A DNA stretch of 64,000 bases from Chitinophaga rhizosphaerae (GCF_003958645.1 NZ_RXLO01000001.1:806001-870000), one strand, 5' to 3'; positions 15,696-25,342 are shown, numbered from the stretch's first letter. Notes: generated from the letters alone by a model not told the origin. Program-made: numbers and translations.

Positions 15696-17519
15696 ATGCG
15701 TAAGAACTTCACATATACCGGCGCCGCCGTCCTGATCGCGGGGGCGCTCACCATGGCAACGGGTTGCGGGAAAGACTGGCTCGTTCCCAAACCGCTTTCC
15801 TTTTACGAACCCGACGAAACTTTCGTTGACGCCGCCGCCATGCGCGCCGGCCTCGTTGCCTGCGCCAGGAACGCCAGGATCGAGTACTACGGCGACAATC
15901 CGCCCATCCTCACCGAAATGCTGTTCTCCGAAGTGACGGTGGAAGGCACGACCGACAAATCGGGCCCTGCGCAAGACCTCAACTTGCTCATTACGCCCGA
16001 CGGCGCCAATCAGAACAGTGCAGACCGCGCGCGCATCTACCATTACTGGAGCGAAGGCTACAAAGGCATCAAATACGCCAATACCATCATTTCCAGGATC
16101 GACAACGCCAAGTACGCCAACACGGCAGAACGCAATGCCATCCTCGGTTCCGCGTACTTCCACCGCGCGCTGCGCTATTACCGGCTCTGCATGCAGTTCG
16201 GGGATGTGCCCGCGCCCATGAAGGAAATCATTTCTCCGCGTACGGATTTCAATTCCACGAAGCGCGATGTCATCCTCGAATACATCAAAAAAGACCTCGA
16301 TTCCGCCAAAGACTGGGTTACCGACAACGTGGCCCGCGGGGAAGTGACCAAAGGCGCCGTGCTCCACCTGCTCACCAAAGTGAACCTGGCGCTGGGCAAG
16401 TTCGACGACGCCATCGCTTCGGCGAGCGCCGTGATCGACGGAGGCGCGTATTCCCTCATGCGGCAGCCTTTCGGCGCCACGAAGAAAAACGTGATCTGGG
16501 ATTTGCACCGCCCGGAAAATAAATCGATCGGCGAAAACCGGGAAGGGATTTTCCTCGTGATCGACCGGTTCGGCGACGGCGGGTACGACGGCGGGATGCG
16601 CATCATGCGGCAGGCCGTTCCCTTCTGGGGCACCAACGTCTCCACGCCTTCGGGTAAAAAAGGTACTAACGACAACGTGAACCCCGAATTCATTCAAAGC
16701 AATTTGTACGGCCGCGGGATCGGGCGTTGCCGCCCCACGCCTTACAGCCTCTACGAAATCTGGAACGATCCCAACGATCTCCGCCATGCCAAAGGCAACT
16801 GGATGAACATGGAAGATCTCGTGTACAACGATATGGGCCTCAAGAACAGCAACGACCCCTGGTATCTGAAAAACCTCCAGCTCCGCAACGCCGCCGGTGG
16901 TATTTTGTGCACAGACACGATCCGCTGCTGGTTCGGCTGGCCGCATTACAAGATTTTTGTGCCCGATACGGAAAACTCTCCCATGCAGGGCGGCCACTCC
17001 GACTGGTACATCTTCCGGCTCGCGGAAACGTACCTGCTGCGCGCGGAGGCTTATTACTGGAAAGGCCAGTCCGGCCCCGCGATCGCCGATCTCGACCAGG
17101 TGCGTACCCGCGCCGGTTGCGCCCCGTTCACCGGAACGCTGGATATCGGCACCATCCTCGACGAACGGGCCCGCGAACTGTTTTTCGAAGAACCGCGGAA
17201 AACGGAGCTGACCCGCATGTCGATCATCTTCGCCAGAACGGGCAAAGCCGCGCCTAACGGTAAAACCTACACGATGGACCGCCTGTCCGACGACAATTTC
17301 TTTTACGACCGCGTGATCGCGAAAAACGACTTCTACCGCCTGGGGATCGTGACCAATCACGGCGATAAGTTCACGATCAGCCCTTACCACATTTTCTGGC
17401 CCGTACCTGCCAAGTCTATCCAGGCGAACGTACACGGCGTGATCAACCAGAACAAGGGATACGTGGGAACGGAAAGGAACGAGCCGGCCAAAGACGTGGT
17501 GGATACGAAAGCGGATTGA
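15696..17519 (+). CDS. RagB/SusD family lipoprotein, PUL 1 (607 aa)
   Basis: This surface glycan-binding lid pairs with the preceding SusC. A lipoprotein signal (MATGCGKDW, Cys near 25) is followed by a TPR-like helical scaffold: AILGSAYFHRALRYYRLCMQFGDVP, and KGAVLHLLTKVNLALGKFDDAI. The C-terminal SusD block has YIFRLAETYLLRAEAYYWKG, LDQVRTRAG and the final DERARELFFEEPRKTEL. The length is at the upper end for SusD. A strong terminator follows, so the susC-susD unit ends here. Confidence 0.94.
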   Translation: MRKNFTYTGAAVLIAGALTMATGCGKDWLVPKPLSFYEPDETFVDAAAMRAGLVACARNARIEYYGDNPPILTEMLFSEVTVEGTTDKSGPAQDLNLLITPDGANQNSADRARIYHYWSEGYKGIKYANTIISRIDNAKYANTAERNAILGSAYFHRALRYYRLCMQFGDVPAPMKEIISPRTDFNSTKRDVILEYIKKDLDSAKDWVTDNVARGEVTKGAVLHLLTKVNLALGKFDDAIASASAVIDGGAYSLMRQPFGATKKNVIWDLHRPENKSIGENREGIFLVIDRFGDGGYDGGMRIMRQAVPFWGTNVSTPSGKKGTNDNVNPEFIQSNLYGRGIGRCRPTPYSLYEIWNDPNDLRHAKGNWMNMEDLVYNDMGLKNSNDPWYLKNLQLRNAAGGILCTDTIRCWFGWPHYKIFVPDTENSPMQGGHSDWYIFRLAETYLLRAEAYYWKGQSGPAIADLDQVRTRAGCAPFTGTLDIGTILDERARELFFEEPRKTELTRMSIIFARTGKAAPNGKTYTMDRLSDDNFFYDRVIAKNDFYRLGIVTNHGDKFTISPYHIFWPVPAKSIQANVHGVINQNKGYVGTERNEPAKDVVDTKAD

Positions 17520-17554
17520 TGATTTGCATATACATCCCCTTTAGCACAATGAAC

Positions 17555-17587
17555 AGCGGTCGCCGGTTCCGGCGACCGCTTATTTTT
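17555..17587 (+). terminator. Intrinsic terminator after PUL 1 susD
   Basis: AGCGGTCGCCGG and CCGGCGACCGCT form a perfect stem around TT (effectively an 11-bp stem with a four-base loop), followed by TATTTTT. Confidence 0.9.
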
Positions 17588-17649
17588 CCCCCCTTGCAAC
17601 CCTGCCGCCAATTCTTTATTTTTAAGGACATCAACCCAAATTCCACGTT

Positions 17650-19017
17650 ATGACCCAGTTCCATATCAACCGCCGTCATTTTCTGAAAGGGGCTACCGCC
17701 GCGCTGGCACTGTCTACCCTCGGCGCCTACGGCCTCGATGTCATCAACCCATCCAAACCTTACCGTGTTGGGCTCATCGGTACCGGCTGGTACGGCAAAA
17801 GCGATCTTTTCCGGCTGATCCAGGTGGCGCCGGTGGAAGTGATCGCCCTGTGCGATGCGGATGAAAACCAGTTGAAGGAAGCCGCTGTGCTGGTATCGCA
17901 ACGCCAGCAATCCGGCAAAACGCCCAGGCTGTACCGCGATTTCCGGAAACTGTTGTCTGAAAACCAACTCGATATCGTACTCGTGGGCACGCCCGATCAT
18001 TGGCATGCACTGCAAACCATCGCCGCCCTCAAATCGGGCGCCAATGTGTATGTCCAGAAGCCGATCAGTGTAGACGTATTGGAAGGCGAAGCCATGGTGG
18101 CGGCCGCGCGGAAATACGGCAAAGTGGTGCAGGTGGGCACCCAGCGCAAGAGCACCCCGCATCTCATCGATGCGAAGAAACATATCGTGGACGCGGGGCT
18201 TTTAGGCAAGGTGCATCACGTCGAAATGTGCTGCTACTATCATATGCGCGCCAACGGCAATCCGCCCGTACAGGCCGTCCCCGGTCACTTCGATTATGAG
18301 ATGTGGACCGGCCCCGCCCCCCGCCGGCCGTTCGACGGCCTGCCGCACATCCGCTGGTGGCGCACCTTTATGGAATACGGCAACGGCATCATGGGCGATA
18401 TGTGCATCCATATGTTCGACACCGTCCGCTGGATGTTGCAGCTCGGATGGCCCAACCGCATCAGTTCCACCGGCGGCATTTACGTGCAGAAAGAAGGCAA
18501 GTCCAACATCGCCGACACGCAATCCGCCATTTTCGAATACGATGGCCTTAATTGCACCTGGCAACACCGTTCCTGGGGCACGCCGGCCGATCCCAGGTAC
18601 CCCTGGGCATTTACGCTTTACGGGGAAAAAGGCACCCTGAGAGCCAGTACCATGTCTTACGACTTCACGCCCCAGGGCCAGGGCGAAGCTATCCATAAAG
18701 ATGTGGTGTACGAAAAGGAAAAATACCCGGAAGACGTAACCGAAAAAGGCATTGAGCTGAACGCCGCACCGGCCACCCGGCTCCATATGCTCAATTTCCT
18801 CGAAGCCATTACCAGCAAAGGCAGACCGGTGGCCGATATCGAAGAAGGGCACATCAGTACGGCCAGCTGCATCCTCGCCAATATTTCCATGCAAACCGGC
18901 CGGCCGGTGATCTACGATCCGCAAAGCCGCATCATCAAAAACGACCGCGAAGCCACGGCACTCCTCCAGCGCCCTTATCGCGGCAACTGGCAGCATCCGT
19001 CTGCGTTGCTGGTGTGA
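17650..19017 (+). CDS. Gfo/Idh/MocA family oxidoreductase, Tat-exported (455 aa)
   Basis: This is an NAD(P)-dependent sugar or cyclitol dehydrogenase. It has a twin-arginine signal (NRRHFLKGATAALAL), a Rossmann motif VGLIGTGWYGKSD near 40, GTPDHWHALQ near 118, and the catalytic-lysine motif VQKPISVD near 138. The C-terminal domain carries GIMGDMCIHMFDTVRWML, whose His fits the family's acid/base histidine. A Tat signal on this family is common in Bacteroidota and planctomycetes and implies action on periplasmic sugars, with the cofactor loaded before export. It is separated from PUL 1 by a terminator. Substrate unknown. Confidence 0.92.
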   Translation: MTQFHINRRHFLKGATAALALSTLGAYGLDVINPSKPYRVGLIGTGWYGKSDLFRLIQVAPVEVIALCDADENQLKEAAVLVSQRQQSGKTPRLYRDFRKLLSENQLDIVLVGTPDHWHALQTIAALKSGANVYVQKPISVDVLEGEAMVAAARKYGKVVQVGTQRKSTPHLIDAKKHIVDAGLLGKVHHVEMCCYYHMRANGNPPVQAVPGHFDYEMWTGPAPRRPFDGLPHIRWWRTFMEYGNGIMGDMCIHMFDTVRWMLQLGWPNRISSTGGIYVQKEGKSNIADTQSAIFEYDGLNCTWQHRSWGTPADPRYPWAFTLYGEKGTLRASTMSYDFTPQGQGEAIHKDVVYEKEKYPEDVTEKGIELNAAPATRLHMLNFLEAITSKGRPVADIEEGHISTASCILANISMQTGRPVIYDPQSRIIKNDREATALLQRPYRGNWQHPSALLV

Positions 19018-19407
19018 TCAGGATGCGTACAGCTCCAGCGGAAGGCCGTCGGGATCTGTGAAGAAAGTGAATTTTTTACCGGTAAATGGATCGATGCGCA
19101 CCGGCTCGCAGGTAACGCCATGCGCGGCGAGGCTTTTCACCGCCGCGTCGATATCATGGACGGAAAACGCAAGATGGCGCAAACCCCGCGCTTCGGGAGA
19201 CGAAACCCGGGGCGGCGGTTCCGGGAAAGAGAAAAGCTCGATGGTATATATCCCGTTGAGTGAGAGATCCAGTTTCCAGGATTCGCGCTCGGCGCGGTAA
19301 TGTTCGGCGATGATGGAGAACCCCAGCACTTCCGTGTAAAACTGTTTCGAACGGTTATAATCGGAACAGATGATGGCGATATGGTGGATGTTTTGCAGTT
19401 GCAGCAT
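19018..19407 (-). CDS. VOC family protein, YaeR-like (129 aa)
   Basis: This small vicinal-oxygen-chelate (glyoxalase-fold) protein has two beta-alpha-beta-beta-beta modules: IHHIAIICSDYNRSKQFYTEVLGF, then GLRHLAFSVHDIDAAVKSL, ending FFTDPDGLPLELYAS. Likely metal ligands are the His of HHIAI, Glu of IELF, His of RHLAF and Glu of LELY, as in YaeR-like proteins. ATG 19407 is preferred over TTG 19413. Its stop codon is directly adjacent to that of the convergent oxidoreductase, with no spacer. Substrate unknown. Confidence 0.88.
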   Translation of the reverse strand: MLQLQNIHHIAIICSDYNRSKQFYTEVLGFSIIAEHYRAERESWKLDLSLNGIYTIELFSFPEPPPRVSSPEARGLRHLAFSVHDIDAAVKSLAAHGVTCEPVRIDPFTGKKFTFFTDPDGLPLELYAS

Positions 19408-19423
19408 GGGCAAATGTAAGTAA

Positions 19424-21367
19424 TCAGCGGATGAGGGTCACCGTTCCCCGGCGACTGAATTTCCGCCCCGTATAATCCGTTCCTTCCACGATCCAGACGT
19501 AGGTGCCTGCAGACGCGGGGCTGCCGTTCACTTCCCCGTTCCAGTAATCGGACAGCGATTTCGATTCCCAAATGATCTTGCCCCAACGGTCCCACACCCT
19601 GAAAAACGACAACTGTGTAACGCCCGGCGCGATGACGCGGAAACGGTCGTTCACCCCATCGTTATTCGGCGTAAACCCGGTGGGGACGTAGAATTCCGGG
19701 CCGGTATACACCTTCACCATCAGTTCGTCTTCCTGCACACAACCTTCCGGCGAGCGGACGGTCAGCCGGTACAATTGGTCCCTATCCGGAACGGCAATGG
19801 TTGCCGGCGACGAAGGATCGCTGAGGCCGGTGCCGGGCCACCAGCGGTATTGCAGGTTGTCGCCGACCGCCGTAGCGTGCAGTTGCAGCGGCTGTCCGCG
19901 GGAAACGACCGTGTCGCGGCCGGCATCCAGCCCGATGTCCGTCACTTTCGCTTCCAGGGCGATGGGATTTGCGGCGCATCCGTCATCGGAAATGGCGTGC
20001 GCGGTTACGGCGTAGGTGCCCCGTTCCGGAAAGCGGTAGCCCGTATTTTGCCGATGAATGGTTTCTTTTTCATCGATATGCCAATACCAGTCGGCAATGT
20101 TGACGGCCGGTGTGCGATTGGCGGCCCGCAGAATGGTCGGCTCCCCGATGCAGGCGTGCGCTGCCGTAGCGGAGATTTCCGGTGTGGGGTAAATGGTAAT
20201 ATCTTTCGTGACAACGTCGCCACAACCTTCTTCGGACGTGGCTTCCAGGGTTACGGAATACGTTCCGGGCGCGGAATGGGGCGCTACCGGGTGTTGCGCG
20301 GTGCTGGTTTTGCCGCCGCCAAAATCCCAGCGCCATTTGCCGAGGGTGCCTACTTCCAACGTGGAGGTGTTTTTCAGTTGCAGCGGGGTGCCGGTGCAGA
20401 GGGTGTCGTGCCCGAAATCCGCTTCGGGATAGGATCCGATCGTCACGGTATTTTTCAAGGTATCGGAAATGCATCCGCTATTGTCTTCTATCACCATCTT
20501 CACTTCATATTTCCCTGCTGCGGGATAGAGATGCGGCTGCGGAAGCGGATCGCCGAGCTTGGTGCCGTCACCCAAATCCCAATACCAGCGCGTAATGGAT
20601 CCGAACGAGCTGGAATTATCGAGAAAGGTAACGGGCGTGCCGTCGCAGAAAATTTGTCCACCGCTGAACTGGAATTTCGGGCGAAGCGCCGCGCAGAATT
20701 GCTGCAGGTTGGAAGCGCCTGCGGTGGCGGCGGCAAATCCCCAATACACCATCGGGTCGTTGCCGAAAACTTCGCCCACCAAATCTTTCACGACAGACTG
20801 GCGGAGCTGCCCGTCCACCCAAACATCCAGCTGATGCGCCGTTGCGTTCCACCGGATGCGGAATAGATGCCACTGGCAATCTTCGATATTATCTTTCCCG
20901 GCCAGCAATTGCGTAGGCCCGGCGATGTTTTCCGGCGCCGCGTGGTGAGACACGCCGTTGATCTGGATGGAAAGATGATCGAACGCGGGATCGTTTTCGT
21001 CGGCATTATGCCAGGTATCGACGAGGATGCCCACCGAAGGGGAAATCCCTTTGAAACCCAATCCCTGCCCGTTACCGCCGAGATTCGTGCCTTTGGTCTG
21101 CAATACGAAGCCCATCCCGTCTGCCCCTGCCTGATCCTTACATCCCAGATAGATCTCGAACGTATAATCGAAAGACTGCAGCAGGCTGACTTTGTTTTTA
21201 TTCCACACCGAGCCGCTGGATTGCAGCTGGTCGGGCGTGAGCACATAGCAGTTGCAGCTCTGCTGCGTAGCGGAGCCGTTGAGGATGTAAGGCTGCTGTG
21301 CAGACTGTGCCGATGCTGCGATCCACGAAAATAGCAGACAGGAAATAAGGCTGTTGGCGCGCTTCAT
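19424..21367 (-). CDS. T9SS type B-sorted L-type lectin/PKD protein (647 aa)
   Basis: This secreted protein is predicted to pass through the type IX system. After a signal peptide (MKRANSLISCLLFSWIAASAQ) comes a legume-lectin-like domain, about 30-235 (DGMGFVLQTKG, VGILVDTWHN, WHLFRIRWN, VYWGFAAATAG). Two or more PKD-type repeats (WYWDLGDG, WRWDFGGGKTS) and an Ig-like stretch follow. The C-terminal gliding-motility type domain (VPTGFTPNNDGVNDRF, VWDRWGKIIWES, AGTYVWIVEGTDYTG) is the type B sorting signal. ATG 21367 is chosen for the signal peptide. The frame upstream to 21544 is not conserved. It probably binds glycans at the cell surface. Confidence 0.9.
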   Translation of the reverse strand: MKRANSLISCLLFSWIAASAQSAQQPYILNGSATQQSCNCYVLTPDQLQSSGSVWNKNKVSLLQSFDYTFEIYLGCKDQAGADGMGFVLQTKGTNLGGNGQGLGFKGISPSVGILVDTWHNADENDPAFDHLSIQINGVSHHAAPENIAGPTQLLAGKDNIEDCQWHLFRIRWNATAHQLDVWVDGQLRQSVVKDLVGEVFGNDPMVYWGFAAATAGASNLQQFCAALRPKFQFSGGQIFCDGTPVTFLDNSSSFGSITRWYWDLGDGTKLGDPLPQPHLYPAAGKYEVKMVIEDNSGCISDTLKNTVTIGSYPEADFGHDTLCTGTPLQLKNTSTLEVGTLGKWRWDFGGGKTSTAQHPVAPHSAPGTYSVTLEATSEEGCGDVVTKDITIYPTPEISATAAHACIGEPTILRAANRTPAVNIADWYWHIDEKETIHRQNTGYRFPERGTYAVTAHAISDDGCAANPIALEAKVTDIGLDAGRDTVVSRGQPLQLHATAVGDNLQYRWWPGTGLSDPSSPATIAVPDRDQLYRLTVRSPEGCVQEDELMVKVYTGPEFYVPTGFTPNNDGVNDRFRVIAPGVTQLSFFRVWDRWGKIIWESKSLSDYWNGEVNGSPASAGTYVWIVEGTDYTGRKFSRRGTVTLIR

Positions 21368-21521
21368 GACGATTGCTGGGCGATATCCGGACAAGATAGG
21401 TAAAAAACAGGCGGGATGGGGCGATGTGCGGGATAATCCGGGATATTTTACTGGTTTAGGTAATGTGAGCTGCCTGATTGCCCCGAAAAAGTCTAAATTA
21501 GCACCTCCAAGAAACGTGCAT

Positions 21522-22673
21522 ATGGAATGGAAGAACGGCACCACCTACCAGGCGGCCGCTAATGTAGCCGGGACGATCGAGCAGCATTTTTTGCGGCACC
21601 TGGACGAAGCCCGGGCGCAGCAAGACGAAGAAGGACTGGCGAGCGTGCCCACGGCCCGGCAAATCGAACAGATCATCGACGTGGCCTTCTGGGCCAGTTT
21701 ACGGAAAGAGGAAGGCCTCCCAACCCGCATCTCGATCGCATTTCTGCAACCCGCGGAAGCAGGCAAGCCCCTGCTGTTCGAGCACCGGCTGCCCTATTCG
21801 CCCAAAGTGCTGGCCAAGCTCGCGCCCGGCGTGGAGCGCGCCGGCGTGCATGTGGGCGTGTGGGAAGAGAACGGGGAGATGGTGATCTGGGGCACTACCC
21901 TCACCCTGCCGAAATACTGCTTCGTGCTGGACGTGTCCGAACCGGGGCTCCTGGTGGTGAAGCACCGCCGTGCGGCCGGGCTCGGCAAGTTCATCAACGT
22001 GGCCGTGCTGCAGGGCGATTCGGTGAAAGTGGTCAACGAAAAGTGCGGCATCCGGACCGATTGCCCGAACATGCTTACTTCGCTCCTGGGTATCCACGCC
22101 TCGCCGCTGTGGAACCACCCGGTGAACGTACTGATACAGATCGCCGTGTCCATGCGGGCGCACCGCCGCGGAGGGACCCTCCTCGTGACGCCGCACCAGC
22201 ACGATAAATGGAAAGAATCCATCGTGCAGCCGCTCACCTATCCCGTGTCTCCCGCCTTCGGCGGCGTGGCCGACCTTATCCGGCAAGACGGCGAGCCTAC
22301 CAGCGAAATCTACTGGCAAAACGCGCTCCGCCGCGAAGTTGCCTACGTGACGGGGCTCACGGCGGTAGACGGCGCCACCGTCATCAACGACCGCCACGAA
22401 CTGCTCGCCTTCGGCACCAAGATCACCCGGGCCGCCAGCTCCCAACCCGTCGAAGAAATACTGCTCACCGAGCCCGTTACCGACCGCCAGCCTCTCCTCA
22501 TGCACCCTTCCCGCCTCGGCGGCACCCGGCACCTCTCCGCCGCGCAGTTCGTATTCGACCAGCGCGATGCGCAGGCGCTGGTAGCCTCGCAAGACGGATA
22601 TTTCACCGTTTTTTCCTGGTCGCCCGACTCACAGATCGTCATGGCGCACCGGATAGACGTATTACTGATCTGA
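21522..22673 (+). CDS. DAC-like (DisA-related) nucleotide-sensor protein (383 aa)
   Basis: The C-terminal half resembles diadenylate-cyclase (DAC) domains and their predicted sensor relatives (DACNV-type). It has a GGTLLVTP strand (217-224), the DGA motif in TAVDGATVINDRHELLAFGTK (283-285), and GGTRHLSAAQFV with DAQALVASQDG (333-358), which corresponds to the GTRHRAA...DA.vvvSEE block of DisA/CdaA. The third residue of the RHR triad is Leu here, so nucleotide binding without cyclase activity is likely. The N-terminal half (about 1-200) is a family-specific alpha/beta region. ATG 21522 follows the divergent lectin gene's promoter region. An AAA+ gene starts 28 bp after the stop and a TPR-membrane gene follows, forming a three-gene operon. 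Confidence 0.75.
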   Translation: MEWKNGTTYQAAANVAGTIEQHFLRHLDEARAQQDEEGLASVPTARQIEQIIDVAFWASLRKEEGLPTRISIAFLQPAEAGKPLLFEHRLPYSPKVLAKLAPGVERAGVHVGVWEENGEMVIWGTTLTLPKYCFVLDVSEPGLLVVKHRRAAGLGKFINVAVLQGDSVKVVNEKCGIRTDCPNMLTSLLGIHASPLWNHPVNVLIQIAVSMRAHRRGGTLLVTPHQHDKWKESIVQPLTYPVSPAFGGVADLIRQDGEPTSEIYWQNALRREVAYVTGLTAVDGATVINDRHELLAFGTKITRAASSQPVEEILLTEPVTDRQPLLMHPSRLGGTRHLSAAQFVFDQRDAQALVASQDGYFTVFSWSPDSQIVMAHRIDVLLI

Positions 22674-22701
22674 CCATCTATCATATCCCGATTTCACCAT
22701 T

Positions 22702-24024
22702 ATGTCACAACAAACGATCGATAGCCTCCGCGAGGCGTTGAAATTTTCGCCAGACAATGTGCCGCTCCGGCTCCATCTCGCCGAAACCCTCCTGCAAATG
22801 GACCGGTTCGACGAAGCCGAGCAGGAATTCCGCGAAGCCCTCGCCAAAGCTCCCGGCGACAAGGCGCTGATCGGCCTGGCCAGGGTATACTATCGCAAGG
22901 GCGCTTACGCCACCTGCAATGTTATCCTGGAAGACCTCATGCGCACACAACCCGATAACCTGGACGTGCTCCTGCTCTATACCCGCTCCCTGCTGAAGGA
23001 AAACGATATGGATGCCGCCATCCGCACCTATCAGCAACTGCTGGACATCCATCCCGAATTCTCCGATCCGGAACTCGACAGCCAGTTGCGCGTCCGCAGT
23101 TATACGAACGATATGGGTGGCGACGATGATGAATATGACGAAGAAAACCTCACGATGTTCATGCAAAAACCCGACATCACGTTTGCGGACGTGAGCGGGA
23201 TGGAACATGTGAAGAAGGAAATCGATGTCAAGATCATCCGCCCCATGCAGCATCCCGAACTGTACAAGGCTTACGGGAAAAAGACGGGCGGCAGCATTCT
23301 GCTGTACGGCCCCCCGGGATGCGGCAAAACCATGATCGCCAAGGCTACGGCCGGACAGGTGAACGCGCGGTTCATCAACGTGGGGCTCAACGAGATCCTC
23401 GACATGTACCTCGGCAACAGCGAAAAAAACCTGCACCGTATTTTCGAATACGCGCGCGACAATACGCCCTGCGTGCTTTTCTTCGACGAGATAGACGCCA
23501 TCGGCGCCAACCGGAACGATATGAAGCAATCCGCCGGCCGGCAGCTCATCAACCAGTTTTTACAGGAGCTGGATGGTGTGGAATACGACAATTCCGGCAT
23601 CCTGATCCTGGGCGCCACCAATACGCCCTGGCATATGGACCCCGCGTTCCGCAGGCCGGGCCGGTTCGACAGGATGATTTTCGTTCCCCCGCCGGACCAA
23701 CCCGCGCGCACGGCCATGCTGCAAAAGAAATTGCAGAGCAAACCGGTGGACCAGGTGGATTATGAAGCCGTCAGCAAACAGATCCCCGAGTACTCGGGCG
23801 CCGATATCGAAGCGGTGATCGATATGGCGGTGGAAGCGAAACTGGAAGAATCCTTCAAAGACGGCATCCCGCAACCCATCCGCACCAAAGACCTGCTGGC
23901 AGCGGCCAAGCGCCACCGGGCCAGTACGCGGGAATGGTTTTCCGTAGCCAAGAACTTTGCCCTGTATGCCAACGAAGCAGGGCTGTACGACGACATCCTC
24001 CTGTACCTGAAAAACATGAAATGA
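22702..24024 (+). CDS. TPR-AAA+ ATPase (440 aa)
   Basis: The N-terminal tetratricopeptide region (about 1-125; ALKFSPDNVPLRLHLAETLL, EAEQEFREALAKAPGDKAL) and an acidic linker (138-149) lead into a FtsH/Cdc48-like AAA+ domain. It shows Walker A GPPGCGKT (203-210), Walker B VLFFDEID (258-265), sensor 1 ATNTPW (305-310), arginine fingers in RRPGRFDR (317-324) and sensor 2 SGAD (365-368). No protease domain follows; the chain ends with about 60 helical residues. It probably works as an oligomeric remodeller whose TPRs choose clients. It lies between the DAC-like sensor gene and a TPR-membrane gene (1-bp gap), so the three products likely act together. Confidence 0.92.
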   Translation: MSQQTIDSLREALKFSPDNVPLRLHLAETLLQMDRFDEAEQEFREALAKAPGDKALIGLARVYYRKGAYATCNVILEDLMRTQPDNLDVLLLYTRSLLKENDMDAAIRTYQQLLDIHPEFSDPELDSQLRVRSYTNDMGGDDDEYDEENLTMFMQKPDITFADVSGMEHVKKEIDVKIIRPMQHPELYKAYGKKTGGSILLYGPPGCGKTMIAKATAGQVNARFINVGLNEILDMYLGNSEKNLHRIFEYARDNTPCVLFFDEIDAIGANRNDMKQSAGRQLINQFLQELDGVEYDNSGILILGATNTPWHMDPAFRRPGRFDRMIFVPPPDQPARTAMLQKKLQSKPVDQVDYEAVSKQIPEYSGADIEAVIDMAVEAKLEESFKDGIPQPIRTKDLLAAAKRHRASTREWFSVAKNFALYANEAGLYDDILLYLKNMK

Positions 24025-24025
24025 C

Positions 24026-25282
24026 ATGGATCACAACATGATCGAACGCGCTGTATACCTCATGCAGCACCGAAAATACCGCGAAGCGGAAACCGCCATC
24101 CAGCAAACGCTGGCCCGATATCCCATGGACACCAACGCCCTGGGACTGCTGGCCGAAGTGAAAATCCAGCTGGACCAGCACGACGAAGCCCTCCAGATCG
24201 TGAACGATACCATCGGCCTCGACCCGGCAGACGACAGGCTGTATTACCAGCGCGCGCGCATCCACCTCAATAACGAAAATTACAACGCCGCCGAAGCCGA
24301 CCTGCGCGAAGCCATCCGCCTCGATCCGCAGGAAGCGGGATATTTCGCTACGTACGCCCTGCTGCTCAACCAGCGCAAGAAATTCTCCGAAGCGCTGGCC
24401 ATGGCCGAACAGGGCCTGCAAATCGACCCCGAGAACATTTATGCCATCAACGCCCGCAGCACGGCGCTCCTGAAACTGAACCGCAAGGAAGAATCGTTCG
24501 AGGGCATGGAAAACGCTTTCCGCCACGATCCCGAGAACGCCTACACGCACGCCAACTACGGCTGGGGCCTCCTCGAAAAAGGCGATTCCAAAAAAGCGCT
24601 GGAACATTTCCGCGAAGCGTTGCGCATCGATCCGTCCATGCAAATGGCGCAGGCCGGTATGGTGGAAGCATTGAAGGGCCGTTACCTCGTGTACCGCCTT
24701 TTCCTGAAGTACGCTTTCTTCATGGCCAAACTCAGCGAAAAATTCCAATGGGCGTTCATTATCGGGCTGTACCTCGCCACCAGGTTCCTCAGCGGCATGT
24801 CTACGGCCAGGCCCGAGCTCGCGCCTTACCTCATGCCCGTGGTATACCTCCTCATCGCGTTCGCCTTTACGACCTGGGTGATGGAACCGGTCAGCAACCT
24901 GTTCCTCCGGTTCAACAAATACGGCAAATATATGCTCGACGATAAGGAAATCAGCGCTTCCAACTGGGTGGCGGTGAGCCTTGGCGTGGCCGTTGCGGGC
25001 ATCATCGGCATGTTGGCCACAGGCGGCGGTGCGGGATGGCTCGTGATGATCTACGCGGGCATTTCGTACATGATCCCCCTCAGCGTGCGCAACCGTACCT
25101 TCAAGCAGCAATTATTGATGCAGGTGTATATTTACGGACTTGGCGCGCTGGCGATCGCCGCTATCGCAACGGGCTTTATGACCGGGAAACCTTTCTCCAC
25201 CTGGTCGATGATCTACCTTTTCGGGTTCATCGCTTTCCAGTGGGTGGTGAATTTCATGACGATCCGGAGAAACAACCGATAA
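24026..25282 (+). CDS. TPR protein with C-terminal membrane domain (418 aa)
   Basis: About six TPR units fill residues 1-225 (IERAVYLMQHRKYREAETAI; PADDRLYYQRARIHLNNENY; AYTHANYGWGLLEKGDSKKA). After them come five or six hydrophobic helices: WAFIIGLYLATRFL, YLMPVVYLLIAFAFTTWV, WVAVSLGVAVAGIIGML, WLVMIYAGISYMIPL, IYGLGALAIAAIATGFM and IYLFGFIAFQWVVNFM. The protein should sit in the inner membrane with the TPRs in the cytoplasm, since there is no signal peptide. The start ATG is one base after the stop of the AAA+ gene, so translation is probably coupled. It may be a membrane anchor or effector for the ATPase. No known family function. Confidence 0.88.
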   Translation: MDHNMIERAVYLMQHRKYREAETAIQQTLARYPMDTNALGLLAEVKIQLDQHDEALQIVNDTIGLDPADDRLYYQRARIHLNNENYNAAEADLREAIRLDPQEAGYFATYALLLNQRKKFSEALAMAEQGLQIDPENIYAINARSTALLKLNRKEESFEGMENAFRHDPENAYTHANYGWGLLEKGDSKKALEHFREALRIDPSMQMAQAGMVEALKGRYLVYRLFLKYAFFMAKLSEKFQWAFIIGLYLATRFLSGMSTARPELAPYLMPVVYLLIAFAFTTWVMEPVSNLFLRFNKYGKYMLDDKEISASNWVAVSLGVAVAGIIGMLATGGGAGWLVMIYAGISYMIPLSVRNRTFKQQLLMQVYIYGLGALAIAAIATGFMTGKPFSTWSMIYLFGFIAFQWVVNFMTIRRNNR

Positions 25283-25310
25283 CATTCCTTTTGAAAGCGA
25301 TTCGTTCTAT

Positions 25311-25342
25311 AGCCCGCGGCACAAAGTGCCGCGGGCTTTTTC
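25311..25342 (+). terminator. Intrinsic terminator of the sensor/AAA+/TPR operon
   Basis: AGCCCGCGGCAC and GTGCCGCGGGCT pair perfectly over an AAA loop and are followed by a TTTTT run. It closes the three-gene unit. Confidence 0.93.

Noticed and set aside
21522..22673. Active diadenylate cyclase
   Set aside because: The RHR motif is incomplete (RHL), and the protein lacks the DisA helical/HhH parts and CdaA membrane helices, so a sensor role fits better.
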